From: Planktothrix tepida PCC 9214
GTDB lineage: Bacteria > Cyanobacteriota > Cyanobacteriia > Cyanobacteriales > Microcoleaceae
Assembly (NCBI RefSeq): GCF_900009145.1
Contig: NZ_LN889802.1
Span: 305,640 to 369,639, forward strand
Reading direction: 5' to 3'
DNA length: 64,000 nt
Part shown: piece after piece, positions 38,264 to 49,333 of the stretch
Layout of the letters: each line of letters begins with the position of its first letter
Position numbering within the stretch: position 1 is the first letter of the stretch
Notes under the pieces: model-generated
The model's database searches: none
Seen by the model: only the letters and a program-made list of their open reading frames with translations
Told to the model about the DNA's origin: nothing
Made by a program: the position numbers and the translations under genes

Positions 38264-38832
38264 TGCACTTGATTTTTCTAGGCCCTCCAGGGTCGGGAAA
38301 GGGGACTCAAGCAGGCCAGATTTCTGCCAAGTTTACAGTGCCTCATATCTCGACCGGTGAAATTTTACGCACTCATGTCAGTCAAGAAACTGATCTGGGT
38401 CAAAAAGCTAAGGATTATATGGATCAAGGGGAATTAGTCCCTGATGATTTGATCTTGGATATGGTTGTCCATCGTCTTGAACAATCTGATGCTCAAAACG
38501 GTTGGATCTTAGATGGGTTTCCCCGAAACATTTCTCAAGCGGACTTCGTGGCAACCACAATTATCCCGGCTGACAGTCACCCGAAAGAATTAGTCAGAGA
38601 GCTTCGAGTGATTAACTTAGATGTTCCTGATGATATTCTGGTACAGCGATTGTTAGCCCGAGGACGTCAGGATGATCATGAGGAAATCATTCGTCACCGC
38701 TTGCAAGTGTATCGGGAACAAACGGCTCCCTTAATTGATTATTATCAGGATCGAGATCAGCTTTATCACATCGATGGAAACCGTTCTATTGATGAAGTGA
38801 CTGAGGATTTGAGCCAGATTGTTTCTGCTTAG
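38263..38832 (+). CDS. adk: Adenylate kinase, short form
   Basis: Converts ATP and AMP to two ADP. GTG start; P-loop GPPGSGKGTQ (7-16), AMP site STGEILR and DGFPRNISQA. 189 residues: the lid (ARGRQDDHEEIIRHRL) is short and has no zinc cysteines, unlike the 215-residue form. Translationally coupled to secY. Confidence 0.96.
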   Translation: MHLIFLGPPGSGKGTQAGQISAKFTVPHISTGEILRTHVSQETDLGQKAKDYMDQGELVPDDLILDMVVHRLEQSDAQNGWILDGFPRNISQADFVATTIIPADSHPKELVRELRVINLDVPDDILVQRLLARGRQDDHEEIIRHRLQVYREQTAPLIDYYQDRDQLYHIDGNRSIDEVTEDLSQIVSA

Positions 38833-39145
38833 GAGATTTCCGGGTTCTTGAAGTGTAAACTTTTTCCCGAAGTTTTCCAGCAGCCAGATGGATCGAAGAG
38901 CAACTCTTTGGACTAAAGTTCCTCCTACCTTACGAGTCAACATCTCCCCTCAGCCGTTGGTTTACCCTAGATTTCCCCAGGAATTGAAGGAAAGAGATTG
39001 ACAAAAAACAGAGATTACGCTCAATTTTTTGATAAAATCTGTTAAGAAATGCGTTTGAACTCGAATTTCTAAACGTCGTCAGAGGAGCAAATCTCGGTCT
39101 TCTGTTGATCGAGGGGACAGATTGTTGAATTGAGGTAAAAATAAC
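38833..39145. other. 313-bp spacer before infA
   Basis: No gene seen. A TTGACA occurs at 38998-39003 and a TAAAAT about 29 bases later, too far apart for a standard promoter. A secondary promoter for infA-rpmJ is possible but not shown. Confidence 0.4.
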
Positions 39146-39370
39146 TTGGCTAAACAAGATCTCATTGAAATGGAAGGGACAGTCACTGAATCCCTTCCTA
39201 ATGCTATGTTTCGCGTAGACTTGGATAATGGGTTTAATGTCTTGGCGCACATTTCGGGCAAAATTCGTCGGAATTACATTAAGATTTTGCCGGGAGATCG
39301 CGTCAAAGTAGAATTAACCCCCTATGACCTAACCAAAGGCAGAATCACCTATCGTCTACGCAAAAAATAG
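39146..39370 (+). CDS. infA: Translation initiation factor IF-1
   Basis: An S1/OB-fold factor that blocks the A site during initiation. 74 residues from a TTG start ([20 protein letters not shown]), through [20 protein letters not shown] to the typical end [11 protein letters not shown]. No ATG gives the conserved start. Confidence 0.95.
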   Translation: MAKQDLIEMEGTVTESLPNAMFRVDLDNGFNVLAHISGKIRRNYIKILPGDRVKVELTPYDLTKGRITYRLRKK

Positions 39371-39474
39371 ATTGAAATCTTATCCCTTAGCCTTTGGGGT
39401 AAGGGTTAGACTAGATAAAAATCAGGTTTTCAGTGATATAATAATAAATTTGTTGTAGTGTCGCCCAAATTGGC

Positions 39475-39588
39475 ATGAAAGTTCGAGCATCAGTCCGCAA
39501 AATTTGTGAAAAGTGTCGCGTCATTCGCCGTCGAGGACGAGTGATGGTGATTTGTTCTAACCCCAAGCATAAGCAACGCCAAGGCTAA
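39475..39588 (+). CDS. rpmJ: Ribosomal protein L36 (bL36)
   Basis: The smallest 50S protein: 37 residues, [20 protein letters not shown] ... [13 protein letters not shown]. The zinc ligands (Cys11, Cys14, Cys27 and His32) are all present, so it is the zinc-binding form. Confidence 0.95.
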   Translation: MKVRASVRKICEKCRVIRRRGRVMVICSNPKHKQRQG

Positions 39589-39903
39589 CACCCTGGGTGA
39601 TTCGGCGAGGACTGGCTCTGGGTCTTCCTGAACACAGGAAAACGAAACAGACTCAAGATTTCAAACTGCTGCGATTCACGCCTAGCTTTGAACCCGCCTA
39701 GATCCTGGTTAAGTCTTTAAGGAGTAGCTACAATTATGCTCCTTCCCACGCGAAAGAGTGTGCAGTATCCATCTAAACCGTAGCTTCAACTTGCATTCAG
39801 GGCTCAAGCCCTTCAGCCGATTGGGGATCAATTAATTGCCTATCATTCTACTGCATGATTTAGGCATTGTTGTGATTGTACATTTTAAAGGGAGACGTTC
39901 ATT
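39589..39903. other. 315-bp leader upstream of rpsM
   Basis: No open frame. A small hairpin is possible around 39718-39746 (AAGGAG ... CTCCTT). It may be an alpha-operon-type leader or contain a promoter, but no known motif was recognised. Confidence 0.4.
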
Positions 39904-40284
39904 GTGGCACGGATAGCCGGAGTAGACCTTCCACGGGATAAACGTGTTGAAATCGGTCTGACTTACATTTATGGAATTGGACTTTCACGGTCTCAACAAA
40001 TCATCAAAGACACGGGTGTCAATCCTGATATCCGCGTTAAAGATTTGAGTGATGCTGATGTTGCAGCCCTACGCGCCGCCGTTCAACTGTATCAGGTGGA
40101 AGGGGATCTGCGACGGATGGAGGCGATGAATATTAAACGCCTCATGGATATTGGTACCTATCGGGGGCGTCGTCATCGTCTAGGTCTGCCTGTGCGCGGT
40201 CAACGCACACGGACAAATGCTAGAACCCGTCGAGGCGTTCGCCGTACCGTTGCGGGCAAGAAAAAAGCAGCCGCTAAGAAATAA
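39904..40284 (+). CDS. rpsM: Ribosomal protein S13 (uS13)
   Basis: A 30S head protein that bridges to the 50S subunit and contacts P-site tRNA. GTG start, 126 residues; [20 protein letters not shown] and [21 protein letters not shown] are diagnostic. GGGAGACG serves as the ribosome binding site. Confidence 0.97.
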   Translation: MARIAGVDLPRDKRVEIGLTYIYGIGLSRSQQIIKDTGVNPDIRVKDLSDADVAALRAAVQLYQVEGDLRRMEAMNIKRLMDIGTYRGRRHRLGLPVRGQRTRTNARTRRGVRRTVAGKKKAAAKK

Positions 40285-40376
40285 TTAGGCAGGGCGTTTC
40301 CAACGACAGAAACTGCTGATTAAACTCCAGCAGCGTTCTGAATTCACAGAACAAGAAAATCGTAAACGAGATTACT

Positions 40377-40769
40377 ATGGCGCGACAAACGAAAAAAACA
40401 GGGCCTAAAAAGCAAAAACGTAACGTCCCCAATGGGGTAGCCTACATCCAATCCACCTTTAACAATACGATTGTAACGATTACTGACCCTAATGGAGAGG
40501 TCATTTCTTGGGCCTCTGCCGGGTCTACAGGATTTAAAGGGGCTAAAAAGGGGACTCCTTTCGCTGCACAAACCGCAGCAGAAAACGCGGGACGCCGAGC
40601 CAATGATCAGGGAATGCGTCAGATTGAAGTCATGGTCAGTGGCCCGGGTGCGGGTCGGGAAACCGCGATTCGCGCGTTGCAAGGGGCTGGTTTAGAAATT
40701 ACCCTGATTCGAGACATTACTCCAATTCCCCATAATGGTTGCCGTCCCCCCAAACGACGTCGAGTTTAA
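40377..40769 (+). CDS. rpsK: Ribosomal protein S11 (uS11)
   Basis: A 30S platform protein near the mRNA exit. 130 residues; [19 protein letters not shown] and [19 protein letters not shown] are diagnostic. Confidence 0.97.
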   Translation: MARQTKKTGPKKQKRNVPNGVAYIQSTFNNTIVTITDPNGEVISWASAGSTGFKGAKKGTPFAAQTAAENAGRRANDQGMRQIEVMVSGPGAGRETAIRALQGAGLEITLIRDITPIPHNGCRPPKRRRV

Positions 40770-40905
40770 GTGCAGTTGTGCAAAGCTGTACAGGTGCACG
40801 TGGGTCGCGTCTCTACTAGCAAGAATGAACCAAAACGCTTAGTTTCATTCTTTGCCTTATACTGTCAATTCATTTTGGGGTTCAATGGAGAAGGGAGGTC
40901 CATCG

Positions 40906-41865
40906 GTGGCGCAGTTTAAGATTGAGTGTATTGAATCGAACACTGATACAGACCGGAGTCAGTACGGAAAATTTGTCTTGGAACCTTTAGAACGGGGTCA
41001 AGGGACAACGGTTGGTAATGCCCTAAGACGGGTTTTACTCTCGAACTTAGAAGGATCAGCGATTACATCAGTCAGGGTTGCTGGTGTTAATCATGAGTTC
41101 GCAACGATTACAGGGGTTAGGGAAGATGTTTTGGAAATTCTGCTCAACCTCAAAGAAGTTGTTCTCAAAAGCTATACCCATCAAAAACAAATCGGTCGCT
41201 TACTTGTCCAAGGCCCAGCGACGGTAACCGCAGGTCATTTTGATTTACCGTCCGAGGTTGAGGTAGTAGACAAAAACCAATATATCGCTACCCTGGCTCC
41301 TGGAGCAACCTTGGAAATGGAATTCCAAGTTGAGAAAGGAACGGGATATCGGGCTGTTGAGCGCAGCCGGGATGAGGCAACGGCTTTGGATTTTCTCCAA
41401 ATCGATGCCGTGTTTATGCCTGTGCGAAAAGTAAATTACACCGTTGAGGATGCACGGGTCGGGGGGTCTTTAGAAAAAGACCGACTGATCATGGAAATTT
41501 GGACAAATGGGAGTTTCTCACCCCAAGAAGCCCTGAGCCAAGCCGCCAATATTCTGGTGGATTTGTTCACCCCGTTGAAAGATATCACGCTGGAATCGAT
41601 TAAAAGTGACCAGAATGATGATATCGATCCGACCAGCCAAATCCCTATTGAAGAACTTCAGTTGTCGGTTCGGGCTTACAACTGCCTCAAACGCGCTCAA
41701 ATCAACTCAGTGGCAGACTTACGAGATTATACTCAAGAAGACCTATTAGAAATTAAAAACTTCGGTCAGAAGTCTGCTGAAGAAGTCATCGAGGCGTTAC
41801 AAAAACGCTTAGGAATTACGCTACCTCAAGAGCGAGCCTCTAAACCGGCGGCTTCATCACCTTGA
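40906..41865 (+). CDS. rpoA: RNA polymerase alpha subunit
   Basis: Scaffolds polymerase assembly and contacts activators and UP elements. GTG 40906 (MAQFKIECIES) is chosen because AAGGGAGG lies 8 bases upstream; a TTG further upstream (40852) is unlikely. 319 residues: N-terminal dimerisation domain (GQGTTVGNALRRVLLSNLEGSA) and C-terminal domain (LSVRAYNCLKRAQINSVADL) joined by a short acidic linker. Confidence 0.95.
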   Translation: MAQFKIECIESNTDTDRSQYGKFVLEPLERGQGTTVGNALRRVLLSNLEGSAITSVRVAGVNHEFATITGVREDVLEILLNLKEVVLKSYTHQKQIGRLLVQGPATVTAGHFDLPSEVEVVDKNQYIATLAPGATLEMEFQVEKGTGYRAVERSRDEATALDFLQIDAVFMPVRKVNYTVEDARVGGSLEKDRLIMEIWTNGSFSPQEALSQAANILVDLFTPLKDITLESIKSDQNDDIDPTSQIPIEELQLSVRAYNCLKRAQINSVADLRDYTQEDLLEIKNFGQKSAEEVIEALQKRLGITLPQERASKPAASSP

Positions 41866-41889
41866 GAAGCTAGTTTGACCGAATTCAGT

Positions 41890-41981
41890 AAACAGTAATC
41901 AGTAATCAGTAATCAGCCAAAAGAAAATATAACCCTAAACTCTTGCACTGATAACTGATAACTGATAACTGATAACTGATT
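41890..41981. repeat. Heptamer arrays (AGTAATC)n and (CTGATAA)n
   Basis: Two separate 7-bp arrays in the rpoA-rplQ spacer, split by about 30 bp of unrelated sequence. Confidence 0.9.
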
Positions 41982-42016
41982 TAACCCACTCAATCATTTT
42001 CTACCTTAAGGTAATT

Positions 42017-42367
42017 ATGCGTCATCGTTGTCGTGTTCCCCAATTGGGCAAACCTGCGGATCAGCGTAAAGCACTGTTGCGATCGCTGGCAACCGAACTT
42101 ATTCGTCATGGTCGAATCACCACCACGAAAGCTAGAGCGAAAGCGGTACAATCAGAAGCAGAAAAAATGATTACCCTGGCCAAAGACGGCTCCTTAGCAG
42201 CCCGTCGCCAAGCCATGGGGTATATCTATGACAAACAACTGGTTCATGCCTTATTTGAGGGAGCCCAAGAACGGTATGGTTCGCGCAATGGGGGTTACAC
42301 CCGTGTTGTTAGAACCGTAAGCCGTCGGGGAGATAATTCACAAATGGCAATTATTGAATTGGTGTAG
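42017..42367 (+). CDS. rplQ: Ribosomal protein L17 (bL17)
   Basis: A 50S protein. 116 residues; [37 protein letters not shown] and the C-terminal [13 protein letters not shown] are typical. An AAGGTAATT stretch precedes the ATG. Confidence 0.97.
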   Translation: MRHRCRVPQLGKPADQRKALLRSLATELIRHGRITTTKARAKAVQSEAEKMITLAKDGSLAARRQAMGYIYDKQLVHALFEGAQERYGSRNGGYTRVVRTVSRRGDNSQMAIIELV

Positions 42368-42455
42368 GAACCCTGAGTGCTGTTGACGATTGGCGGTTGG
42401 CGGTTAATGGTCAACGGTTAAGCCTGGGGTTAATCCCTCCATTGCATAACAAATA

Positions 42456-43259
42456 ATGGATCAACAGCGTATTGCCTTAGTGATTCAGTATCAGGGAACT
42501 CACTTTCAAGGTTGGCAACGACAACCGAATCAACGGACAGTACAGCAGGAAATTGAAACCGCGATTGCGACGGTAACTCAAACTCCCGTGACACTGCACG
42601 CGGCGGGTCGCACGGATACGGGGGTTCATGCGGCAGCCCAAGTGGCGCACTTTGATGCACCCAGCCATATCCCAGCTTATCGTTGGGCGACCATTCTCAA
42701 CAATCGCTTATCTGAGGATGTGTTGATTCGGTCATCAGCTTCTGTTCCCTCCGCTTGGCACGCTCGCTTTTCCGCCAAATGGCGTCGATATCGGTACACC
42801 CTCTATACAGATCCTCGACCCAACTTATTTGTCCGTCCTTTCACTTGGCATTACTACCATCATCCTTTGGATGAACAGTTAATCCAATCCGCCTTAGAGC
42901 AATTACTGGGATATCACCATTTATCGGCTTTTCAACGGAGTGGCACATCCCGCCCCCATGCTTGGGTAGACATACAATTTGTCAGTTGTCAACGCCAAGA
43001 ACCCTTCATCCATATTGAAGTGCAAGCCAGTGGATTTTTATATGGAATGATGCGGCTGTTAGTCGGGTTGCTGGTACAGGTTGGAAACGGGGAACGCTCC
43101 TTAGAGGAGTTTCGAGACATCTGGGTTCAAGAACGCCGAGAAGTCGTTAAATATGCAGCCCCAGCCCAAGGGCTTTGTTTATTGCGAGTTGGTTATCCAG
43201 AGTTTCCCTTTGATCAGGCTATTTGGTTTGATACTTTTCCTAAATTTGTTGTGGGTTGA
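42456..43259 (+). CDS. truA: TruA, tRNA pseudouridine(38-40) synthase
   Basis: Isomerises uridines 38-40 in the tRNA anticodon stem. Catalytic Asp54 lies in AAGRTDTGVHA; RIALVIQYQGTHFQGWQRQP opens the fold and FLYGMMRLLVG is the conserved C-terminal motif. 267 residues. The position between rplQ and rplM is usual in cyanobacteria. Confidence 0.96.
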   Translation: MDQQRIALVIQYQGTHFQGWQRQPNQRTVQQEIETAIATVTQTPVTLHAAGRTDTGVHAAAQVAHFDAPSHIPAYRWATILNNRLSEDVLIRSSASVPSAWHARFSAKWRRYRYTLYTDPRPNLFVRPFTWHYYHHPLDEQLIQSALEQLLGYHHLSAFQRSGTSRPHAWVDIQFVSCQRQEPFIHIEVQASGFLYGMMRLLVGLLVQVGNGERSLEEFRDIWVQERREVVKYAAPAQGLCLLRVGYPEFPFDQAIWFDTFPKFVVG

Positions 43260-43298
43260 TGGTTGATGTTCCAACAGAGACCTGACACCCCAGTTAAC

Positions 43299-43322
43299 GG
43301 GCAAGATGCCTGTTCCACACAA
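43299..43322. repeat. Dispersed palindromic element, copy 2
   Basis: GGGCAAGATGCCTGTTCCAC is the reverse complement of the element after rplE (34244-34266). It lies after truA and before rplM. Confidence 0.7.
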
Positions 43323-43355
43323 CCGATTTATTCTTAAACTTAAGGACAATCAAGA

Positions 43356-43814
43356 ATGACCACAAAAACCTTCCTTCCTTCAGAAACATCCCTAGAACCG
43401 AAATGGTATGTCATTGATGCGGCTGACCAACGTTTAGGTCGTTTAGCCAGCGAAGTCGCCCGCATTATTCGGGGAAAAAATAAACCCATTTACACCCCTC
43501 ACTTAGATACGGGTGACTTTGTGATTATTGTAAATGCGGAAAAAGTTCAAGTGACGGGTAAAAAACGGACTCAAAAACTGTATCGCCGTCACTCCGGTAG
43601 ACCGGGGGGCATGAAAACCGAAACCTTTGATAAATTGCAAGCCCGGATACCCGAACGAATTATTGAGAAAGCCGTTAAAGGGATGTTACCCAAAAATACC
43701 TTGGGGCGGAACCTGTTTACTAAACTAAAAGTATATGCAGGGCCGGATCATCCTCATCAAGCTCAAAAACCCGAAACTTTAACAATTAATACAATTCCAA
43801 CAGGAGGTAATTAA
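43356..43814 (+). CDS. rplM: Ribosomal protein L13 (uL13)
   Basis: An early-assembly 50S protein. 152 residues; [39 protein letters not shown] and [13 protein letters not shown] are diagnostic. Its TAA overlaps the rpsI ATG by one base. Confidence 0.97.
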   Translation: MTTKTFLPSETSLEPKWYVIDAADQRLGRLASEVARIIRGKNKPIYTPHLDTGDFVIIVNAEKVQVTGKKRTQKLYRRHSGRPGGMKTETFDKLQARIPERIIEKAVKGMLPKNTLGRNLFTKLKVYAGPDHPHQAQKPETLTINTIPTGGN

Positions 43815-44224
43815 TGCAAGCAACCGATACTGGCCGTGCTGTTTATTGGGGAACGGGCCGTCGTAAATGTTCTGTGGCAAGAGTTCGTCTGGTTCCTGGC
43901 ACAGGCAAATTGACGATTAATGGTAAAGAGGGCGATTTGTATTTGCAATACAACATGGGCTATCTGTCTGCGGCTAAAGCTCCCCTGGACACCCTGGGAC
44001 TGGAAAATGAATATGATATTTTGGTCAGTGTCAAGGGTGGGGGTTTAACCGGCCAAGCCGAGTCTATCCGTTTAGGGGTAGCCCGTGCCTTATGTGAACT
44101 TAGCCCGGATAACCGCAAACCGCTTAAAACCGAGGGTTACTTAACTCGTGACCCCCGTGCTACAGAGCGGAAAAAATATGGTTTACGCAAAGCGCGTAAA
44201 GCTCCTCAATACTCCAAACGGTAA
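43814..44224 (+). CDS. rpsI: Ribosomal protein S9 (uS9)
   Basis: A 30S protein whose C-terminal tail touches P-site tRNA. 136 residues; [21 protein letters not shown] and the tail [25 protein letters not shown], split here as positions 112-136. One-base overlap with rplM. Confidence 0.97.
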   Translation: MQATDTGRAVYWGTGRRKCSVARVRLVPGTGKLTINGKEGDLYLQYNMGYLSAAKAPLDTLGLENEYDILVSVKGGGLTGQAESIRLGVARALCELSPDNRKPLKTEGYLTRDPRATERKKYGLRKARKAPQYSKR

Positions 44225-44311
44225 ACCGAGACAAGGTTTACGCCCCTTGGGGAACAGAATCCCCGTTAAAATTGTAATTGAACACTTTGTAAATTTAGAA
44301 CATTACTCGCC

Positions 44312-44539
44312 ATGCCTAAACCTGGTATTCATCCCGAATGGTATCCAGAGGCTGAAGTTTATTGCAACGGTGAATTAGTCACAACCGTTGGTTCTACTCA
44401 GCCTCGGCTTTATGTTGATGTGTGGTCAGGAAATCATCCTTTCTACACTGGAACTCAGAAACTCTTAGATACGGAAGGACGTGTTGAGCGCTTCCTTCGG
44501 AAGTACGGCATGATGGATGATAAGCAAGCCCAAAAATAG
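44312..44539 (+). CDS. rpmE: Ribosomal protein L31 (bL31), zinc-free type
   Basis: A 50S protein forming a bridge to the 30S head. 75 residues: MPKPGIHPEWYPEAEVYCNG and DVWSGNHPFYTGTQKLLDTEG. Of the four cysteines that hold zinc in E. coli L31 only one (Cys18) remains; the VCSKC segment reads VWSGN, so this copy probably does not bind zinc. Confidence 0.93.
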   Translation: MPKPGIHPEWYPEAEVYCNGELVTTVGSTQPRLYVDVWSGNHPFYTGTQKLLDTEGRVERFLRKYGMMDDKQAQK

Positions 44540-45842
<1,303 letters not shown>

Positions 45843-45908
45843 TTCAAGGGGTTTTGGCTTTACTGTTGAGATCATGTTCTCCCAGAGTCAGTCCTAATTG
45901 CAGCAAGT

Positions 45909-45939
45909 GCGAGAACTCATCGGAGTCTCGCCTTTTTTT
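45909..45939 (+). terminator. Rho-independent terminator after prfA
   Basis: GCGAG-A-ACT / AGT-CTCGC hairpin followed by CC and seven T residues. It fits the end of the ribosomal supercluster transcript. Confidence 0.8.
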
Positions 45940-46104
45940 GACATTAAGCACCACTCATATTCAATATTTTCTCCCTAGAACCTATTTTTGGGGGTAAATG
46001 CAGTCCTCTTGCGCGCTTTAAGATAGAATTGAAGTTACAATTAATGGTTATCCTAAACTCCAAATTTTATCTAATTTTATTTTTAGTTTCCTAGAGATCA
46101 AGAT

Positions 46105-46521
46105 ATGCCGCAAAGCAAACTGAAACTCATGGTGGTTGATGATGAGCGAGATAATCTCGATCTGCTCTATCGAACATTTAGGCGGGAATTTCAGGTATTT
46201 AGAGCCGATAGTCCTTCTAGTGCTATGAATATTCTCGATACAGAAGGAGAAATGGCGGTGATTATTTCTGATCAAAGTATGCCTGAAATGACGGGAATCC
46301 AGTTTTTTACCCTGGTCACTGACCGTTTCCCTGATACAATTAGGGTTCTACTAACGGGTTATTCTGAAGATGCTTTAGAGTTGGATTCGGAAACGATAAC
46401 ATCAACTTTGATTTTTAAATGTATTACAAAGCCCTGGGAGCCTGAAGCATTTAAAGCCATTATTCAAAAGGCAGTAGAAACTTATAAAGCCAGCAAGGAG
46501 AGAGATGATAATAAAACTTAA
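46105..46521 (+). CDS. Stand-alone response regulator (receiver domain)
   Basis: A 138-residue CheY-like receiver without an output domain. Acidic pocket Asp12/Asp13 (VVDDERDN), phospho-acceptor Asp56 (IISDQSMPEMTG) and Lys109 (CITKPWEP). The DQSMPEMTG and TKPW motifs resemble receivers fused to HD-GYP or histidine-kinase partners, so it may work in a phosphorelay by protein contact. No kinase gene adjoins it. Confidence 0.9.
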   Translation: MPQSKLKLMVVDDERDNLDLLYRTFRREFQVFRADSPSSAMNILDTEGEMAVIISDQSMPEMTGIQFFTLVTDRFPDTIRVLLTGYSEDALELDSETITSTLIFKCITKPWEPEAFKAIIQKAVETYKASKERDDNKT

Positions 46522-46610
46522 AGGGTTAAACTAGATAGAAAATAAATAGATTATTTTTTAATTTAAAGTTTGGCTTTAATAAAATAACAATTATACTCAA
46601 GGAAATTAAA

Positions 46611-48311
46611 ATGTTACGACTTGAACATATCAGTAAAATTTATTCTACAGGTTTAGTTCTTAAAGATATTAATTGGGAAGTAAAACCGGGCGATCGCGTG
46701 GGTTTAGTTGGGGTGAATGGGGCGGGAAAATCAACTCAATTAAAAATTATTGCGGGGGAAATGGAACCGACTTCTGGGGAAATTATTCGTCCAGCAAGTT
46801 TAAAAATTGCCTATTTAACCCAAGAATTTGAAGTTAATCCCACTCATACGGTTCGGGAAGAGTTTTGGACAGTTTTTGAAGCTGCAAATCAGATTCATGA
46901 ATCTTTGACACAGGTACAACATGAAATGCAAACAGCAACTCCAGAGGAGTTAGATCGATTAATTAAAAAATTAGATCGTTTACATCGAGAATTGGAAGCC
47001 ATTGGCGGGTATACATTGGAGTCTCAAATTGAGAAAATATTACCGGAAATGGGGTTTGATTCAGAAGATGGCGATCGCTTAGTTAGTGCCTTTAGTGGCG
47101 GTTGGCAAATGCGAATGAGTTTAGGAAAAATTTTACTTCAAGAACCGGATTTATTATTATTAGATGAACCGACCAACCATTTAGATTTAGAAACAATTGA
47201 ATGGTTAGAAACCTATCTCAAAGGCTTAACAACGCCGATGGTAATTGTTTCCCATGACCGAGAATTTTTAGATCGTCTTTGTACTCAAATTGTGGAAACA
47301 GAACAGGGAGTTTCTAAAACCTATTTAGGGAATTATTCAGCTTATTTACAACAAAAAGAAGAAGCGGAATTAGCTCAATTAAGTGCCTATGAACGGCAGC
47401 AAAAAGAGTTAGAAAAACAACAGGCTTTTATTGAACGATTTCGAGCTAGTGCCACCCGCAGTACCCAAGCAAAAAGCCGTGAAAAACAACTGGATAAAAT
47501 AGAACGAATTGAAGCTCCTACGTCCTATTCCCCCACCTTAAAATTCCGGTTTCCGTCGGCGGTGAGAAGTGGTCGAGAAGTGGTAAATATTAAAGATTTA
47601 ACTCATTTTTATGATGAAAAAATCTTATTTTTAGGGACAGAATTATTAGTTGAACGGGGCGATCGCATTGCCTTTTTAGGGCCGAATGGGTGTGGAAAAT
47701 CGACCTTACTGCGTTTAATTATGGGGTTAGAAGCACCCACAGAAGGCACTGTTAGTTTAGGGGAACATAATGTTATTCCGGGCTATTTTGAACAGAATCA
47801 AGCGGAAGCTTTGGATTTAGAAAAAACGGTTATGGAAACCATTCATGATGAAGTTCCTGAGTGGAAAAATGAAGAAGTTCGGACTTTATTAGGACGGTTT
47901 TTATTTAGCGGAGATACGGTTTTTAAACAAGTTGGGGCGTTAAGTGGAGGGGAAAAAGCGCGTTTAGCTTTAGCGAAATTATTACTGCAACCCGTGAATT
48001 GTTTAATTTTAGATGAACCCACAAACCATTTAGATATTCCGGCGAAGGAAATGTTGGAGGAAGCTTTACAACATTATGAGGGTACGGTTTTAATTGTTTC
48101 CCATGACCGTTATTTTATTTCTCGCGTTGCTAATAAAATTGTTGAAATTCGAGATGGAGAGTTTCGGGTTTATTTAGGGGATTATCATTATTATCTCGAT
48201 AAGCTGGAAGAAGAAAAAGAACAAGCGCGTTTAGCTAAATTGGAAGCTGAGAAAGCCGCTAAAAAAGCAGCTAAGGATGCGAAGAAAAAAGCTAAGGCTA
48301 AAGGGAAATGA
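46611..48311 (+). CDS. ABC-F family ATPase (ribosome-associated, no membrane domain)
   Basis: 566 residues with two ATPase domains on one chain. Walker A motifs are GVNGAGKS (34-41) and GPNGCGKS; signatures SGGWQMRMS and SGGEKARLA; both Walker B sites read LDEPTNHLD. An interdomain P-site-tRNA-interaction linker of charged helices (about 235-300) marks ABC-F translation factors (EttA/Uup/Vga group). The C-terminal Lys/Ala-rich tail (KKAAKDAKKKAKAKGK) may bind rRNA. The exact subfamily is not assigned. Confidence 0.9.
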   Translation: MLRLEHISKIYSTGLVLKDINWEVKPGDRVGLVGVNGAGKSTQLKIIAGEMEPTSGEIIRPASLKIAYLTQEFEVNPTHTVREEFWTVFEAANQIHESLTQVQHEMQTATPEELDRLIKKLDRLHRELEAIGGYTLESQIEKILPEMGFDSEDGDRLVSAFSGGWQMRMSLGKILLQEPDLLLLDEPTNHLDLETIEWLETYLKGLTTPMVIVSHDREFLDRLCTQIVETEQGVSKTYLGNYSAYLQQKEEAELAQLSAYERQQKELEKQQAFIERFRASATRSTQAKSREKQLDKIERIEAPTSYSPTLKFRFPSAVRSGREVVNIKDLTHFYDEKILFLGTELLVERGDRIAFLGPNGCGKSTLLRLIMGLEAPTEGTVSLGEHNVIPGYFEQNQAEALDLEKTVMETIHDEVPEWKNEEVRTLLGRFLFSGDTVFKQVGALSGGEKARLALAKLLLQPVNCLILDEPTNHLDIPAKEMLEEALQHYEGTVLIVSHDRYFISRVANKIVEIRDGEFRVYLGDYHYYLDKLEEEKEQARLAKLEAEKAAKKAAKDAKKKAKAKGK

Positions 48312-48357
48312 TGACTCTCCAAAATTGAAGAAAAAACGCAGAAATGGGGACAAAAAC

Positions 48358-49002
48358 ATGAGTGTAACTTTTCCAATTCAAGCGATTAAACTCACTCCGG
48401 GTAGCCAGATTACTATTTCTAACCTATCTTGGCAAGATTTTGAACAAATTTTGATCGATTTGGGAGAAAAACGTAACAGTCGCGTTACTTACTACCGAGG
48501 AACCTTAGAAATTATGTCTCCTTTGGCACGACCTGATCGTCCCCACCGGATTATCGCCGATATCGTTAAAGCAATTTTAGATATTCAAGGGCGGGACTGG
48601 GAGGATTTTGGTTCAACGACGCTCAAACGTCCACCCCTTGCTGGGATAGAACCGGATACCTGCTTTTATATCGAAAACGCTCAACGGGTGCAAGGTTGTA
48701 CTCGTTTAGATTTAAAACAGTATCCACCCCCAGACTTAGCAATAGAAGCAGATGTTACTTCTAAAACAACATTAGAAGCCTACGAAGCTATCGGAGTTCC
48801 TGAAGTTTGGATTTATGAAAATCAACAGTTAAAAATTTATTTGCTTTGTGATCAAAGCTATACTGAAACGGTTAATAGTCGGATTTTTCCTGAGTTATCC
48901 CTAACAGAAATTATTCCCCAACTGGTACCAAAAGCAATTGATTTAGGAACAAGCAAAATGTTACGCGACCTTAGAACTTCTCTCCCTAGCCGCCTCTCCT
49001 AA
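48358..49002 (+). CDS. Uma2-family (DUF820) PD-(D/E)xK nuclease-like protein
   Basis: ATG 48358 (MSVTFPIQAIKLTPGSQITI) is the likely start, giving 214 residues; the upstream extension overlaps the end of the ABC-F gene and is basic, non-conserved sequence. The core has YYRGTLEIMSPLARPDRPH, GIEPDTCFYI and PPDLAIEADVTS, with YEAIGVPEVWIY near the end. The fold is that of restriction-type nucleases, but the biological role of this very numerous cyanobacterial family is unknown. Intact, unlike the copy at 2699-2996. Confidence 0.85.
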   Translation: MSVTFPIQAIKLTPGSQITISNLSWQDFEQILIDLGEKRNSRVTYYRGTLEIMSPLARPDRPHRIIADIVKAILDIQGRDWEDFGSTTLKRPPLAGIEPDTCFYIENAQRVQGCTRLDLKQYPPPDLAIEADVTSKTTLEAYEAIGVPEVWIYENQQLKIYLLCDQSYTETVNSRIFPELSLTEIIPQLVPKAIDLGTSKMLRDLRTSLPSRLS

Positions 49003-49051
49003 AAGGCAATGGGTTGAGGTGAGGTCAAAACTAATATGGAGGTGAAACGTA

Positions 49052-49333
49052 ATGTCTCAGCAATATTCAATTGAACAAATACCTGTTAACCTGAATAAAA
49101 TTATTCAGGAAGTCGAACAAGGTGAACCCATTGAAATTACACGCCAAGGTCAACAAATCGCCGTGATTCTTTCGACAACAGAATATGAACGATTAGTCAA
49201 TAAAGCTCCTGGTTTCTGGGAATCTCTTCAACAATTTCGCCAAGAAATGATCGAAGAAGGCATCGAAATTGACCCCGATGAAGTGTGGAAAAATGTCCGC
49301 GACAAGTCCCCTGGACGTGAGGTGAACCTGTGA
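49052..49333 (+). CDS. Phd/YefM-family antitoxin
   Basis: 93 residues; QIPVNLNKIIQEVEQGEPIEI and RQGQQIAVILSTTEYERLV form the usual Phd N-terminal DNA-binding domain, and the acidic C-terminus (EEGIEIDPDEVWKNVRD) should neutralise a PIN toxin. It overlaps the following toxin frame by 4 bases. Confidence 0.85.
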   Translation: MSQQYSIEQIPVNLNKIIQEVEQGEPIEITRQGQQIAVILSTTEYERLVNKAPGFWESLQQFRQEMIEEGIEIDPDEVWKNVRDKSPGREVNL

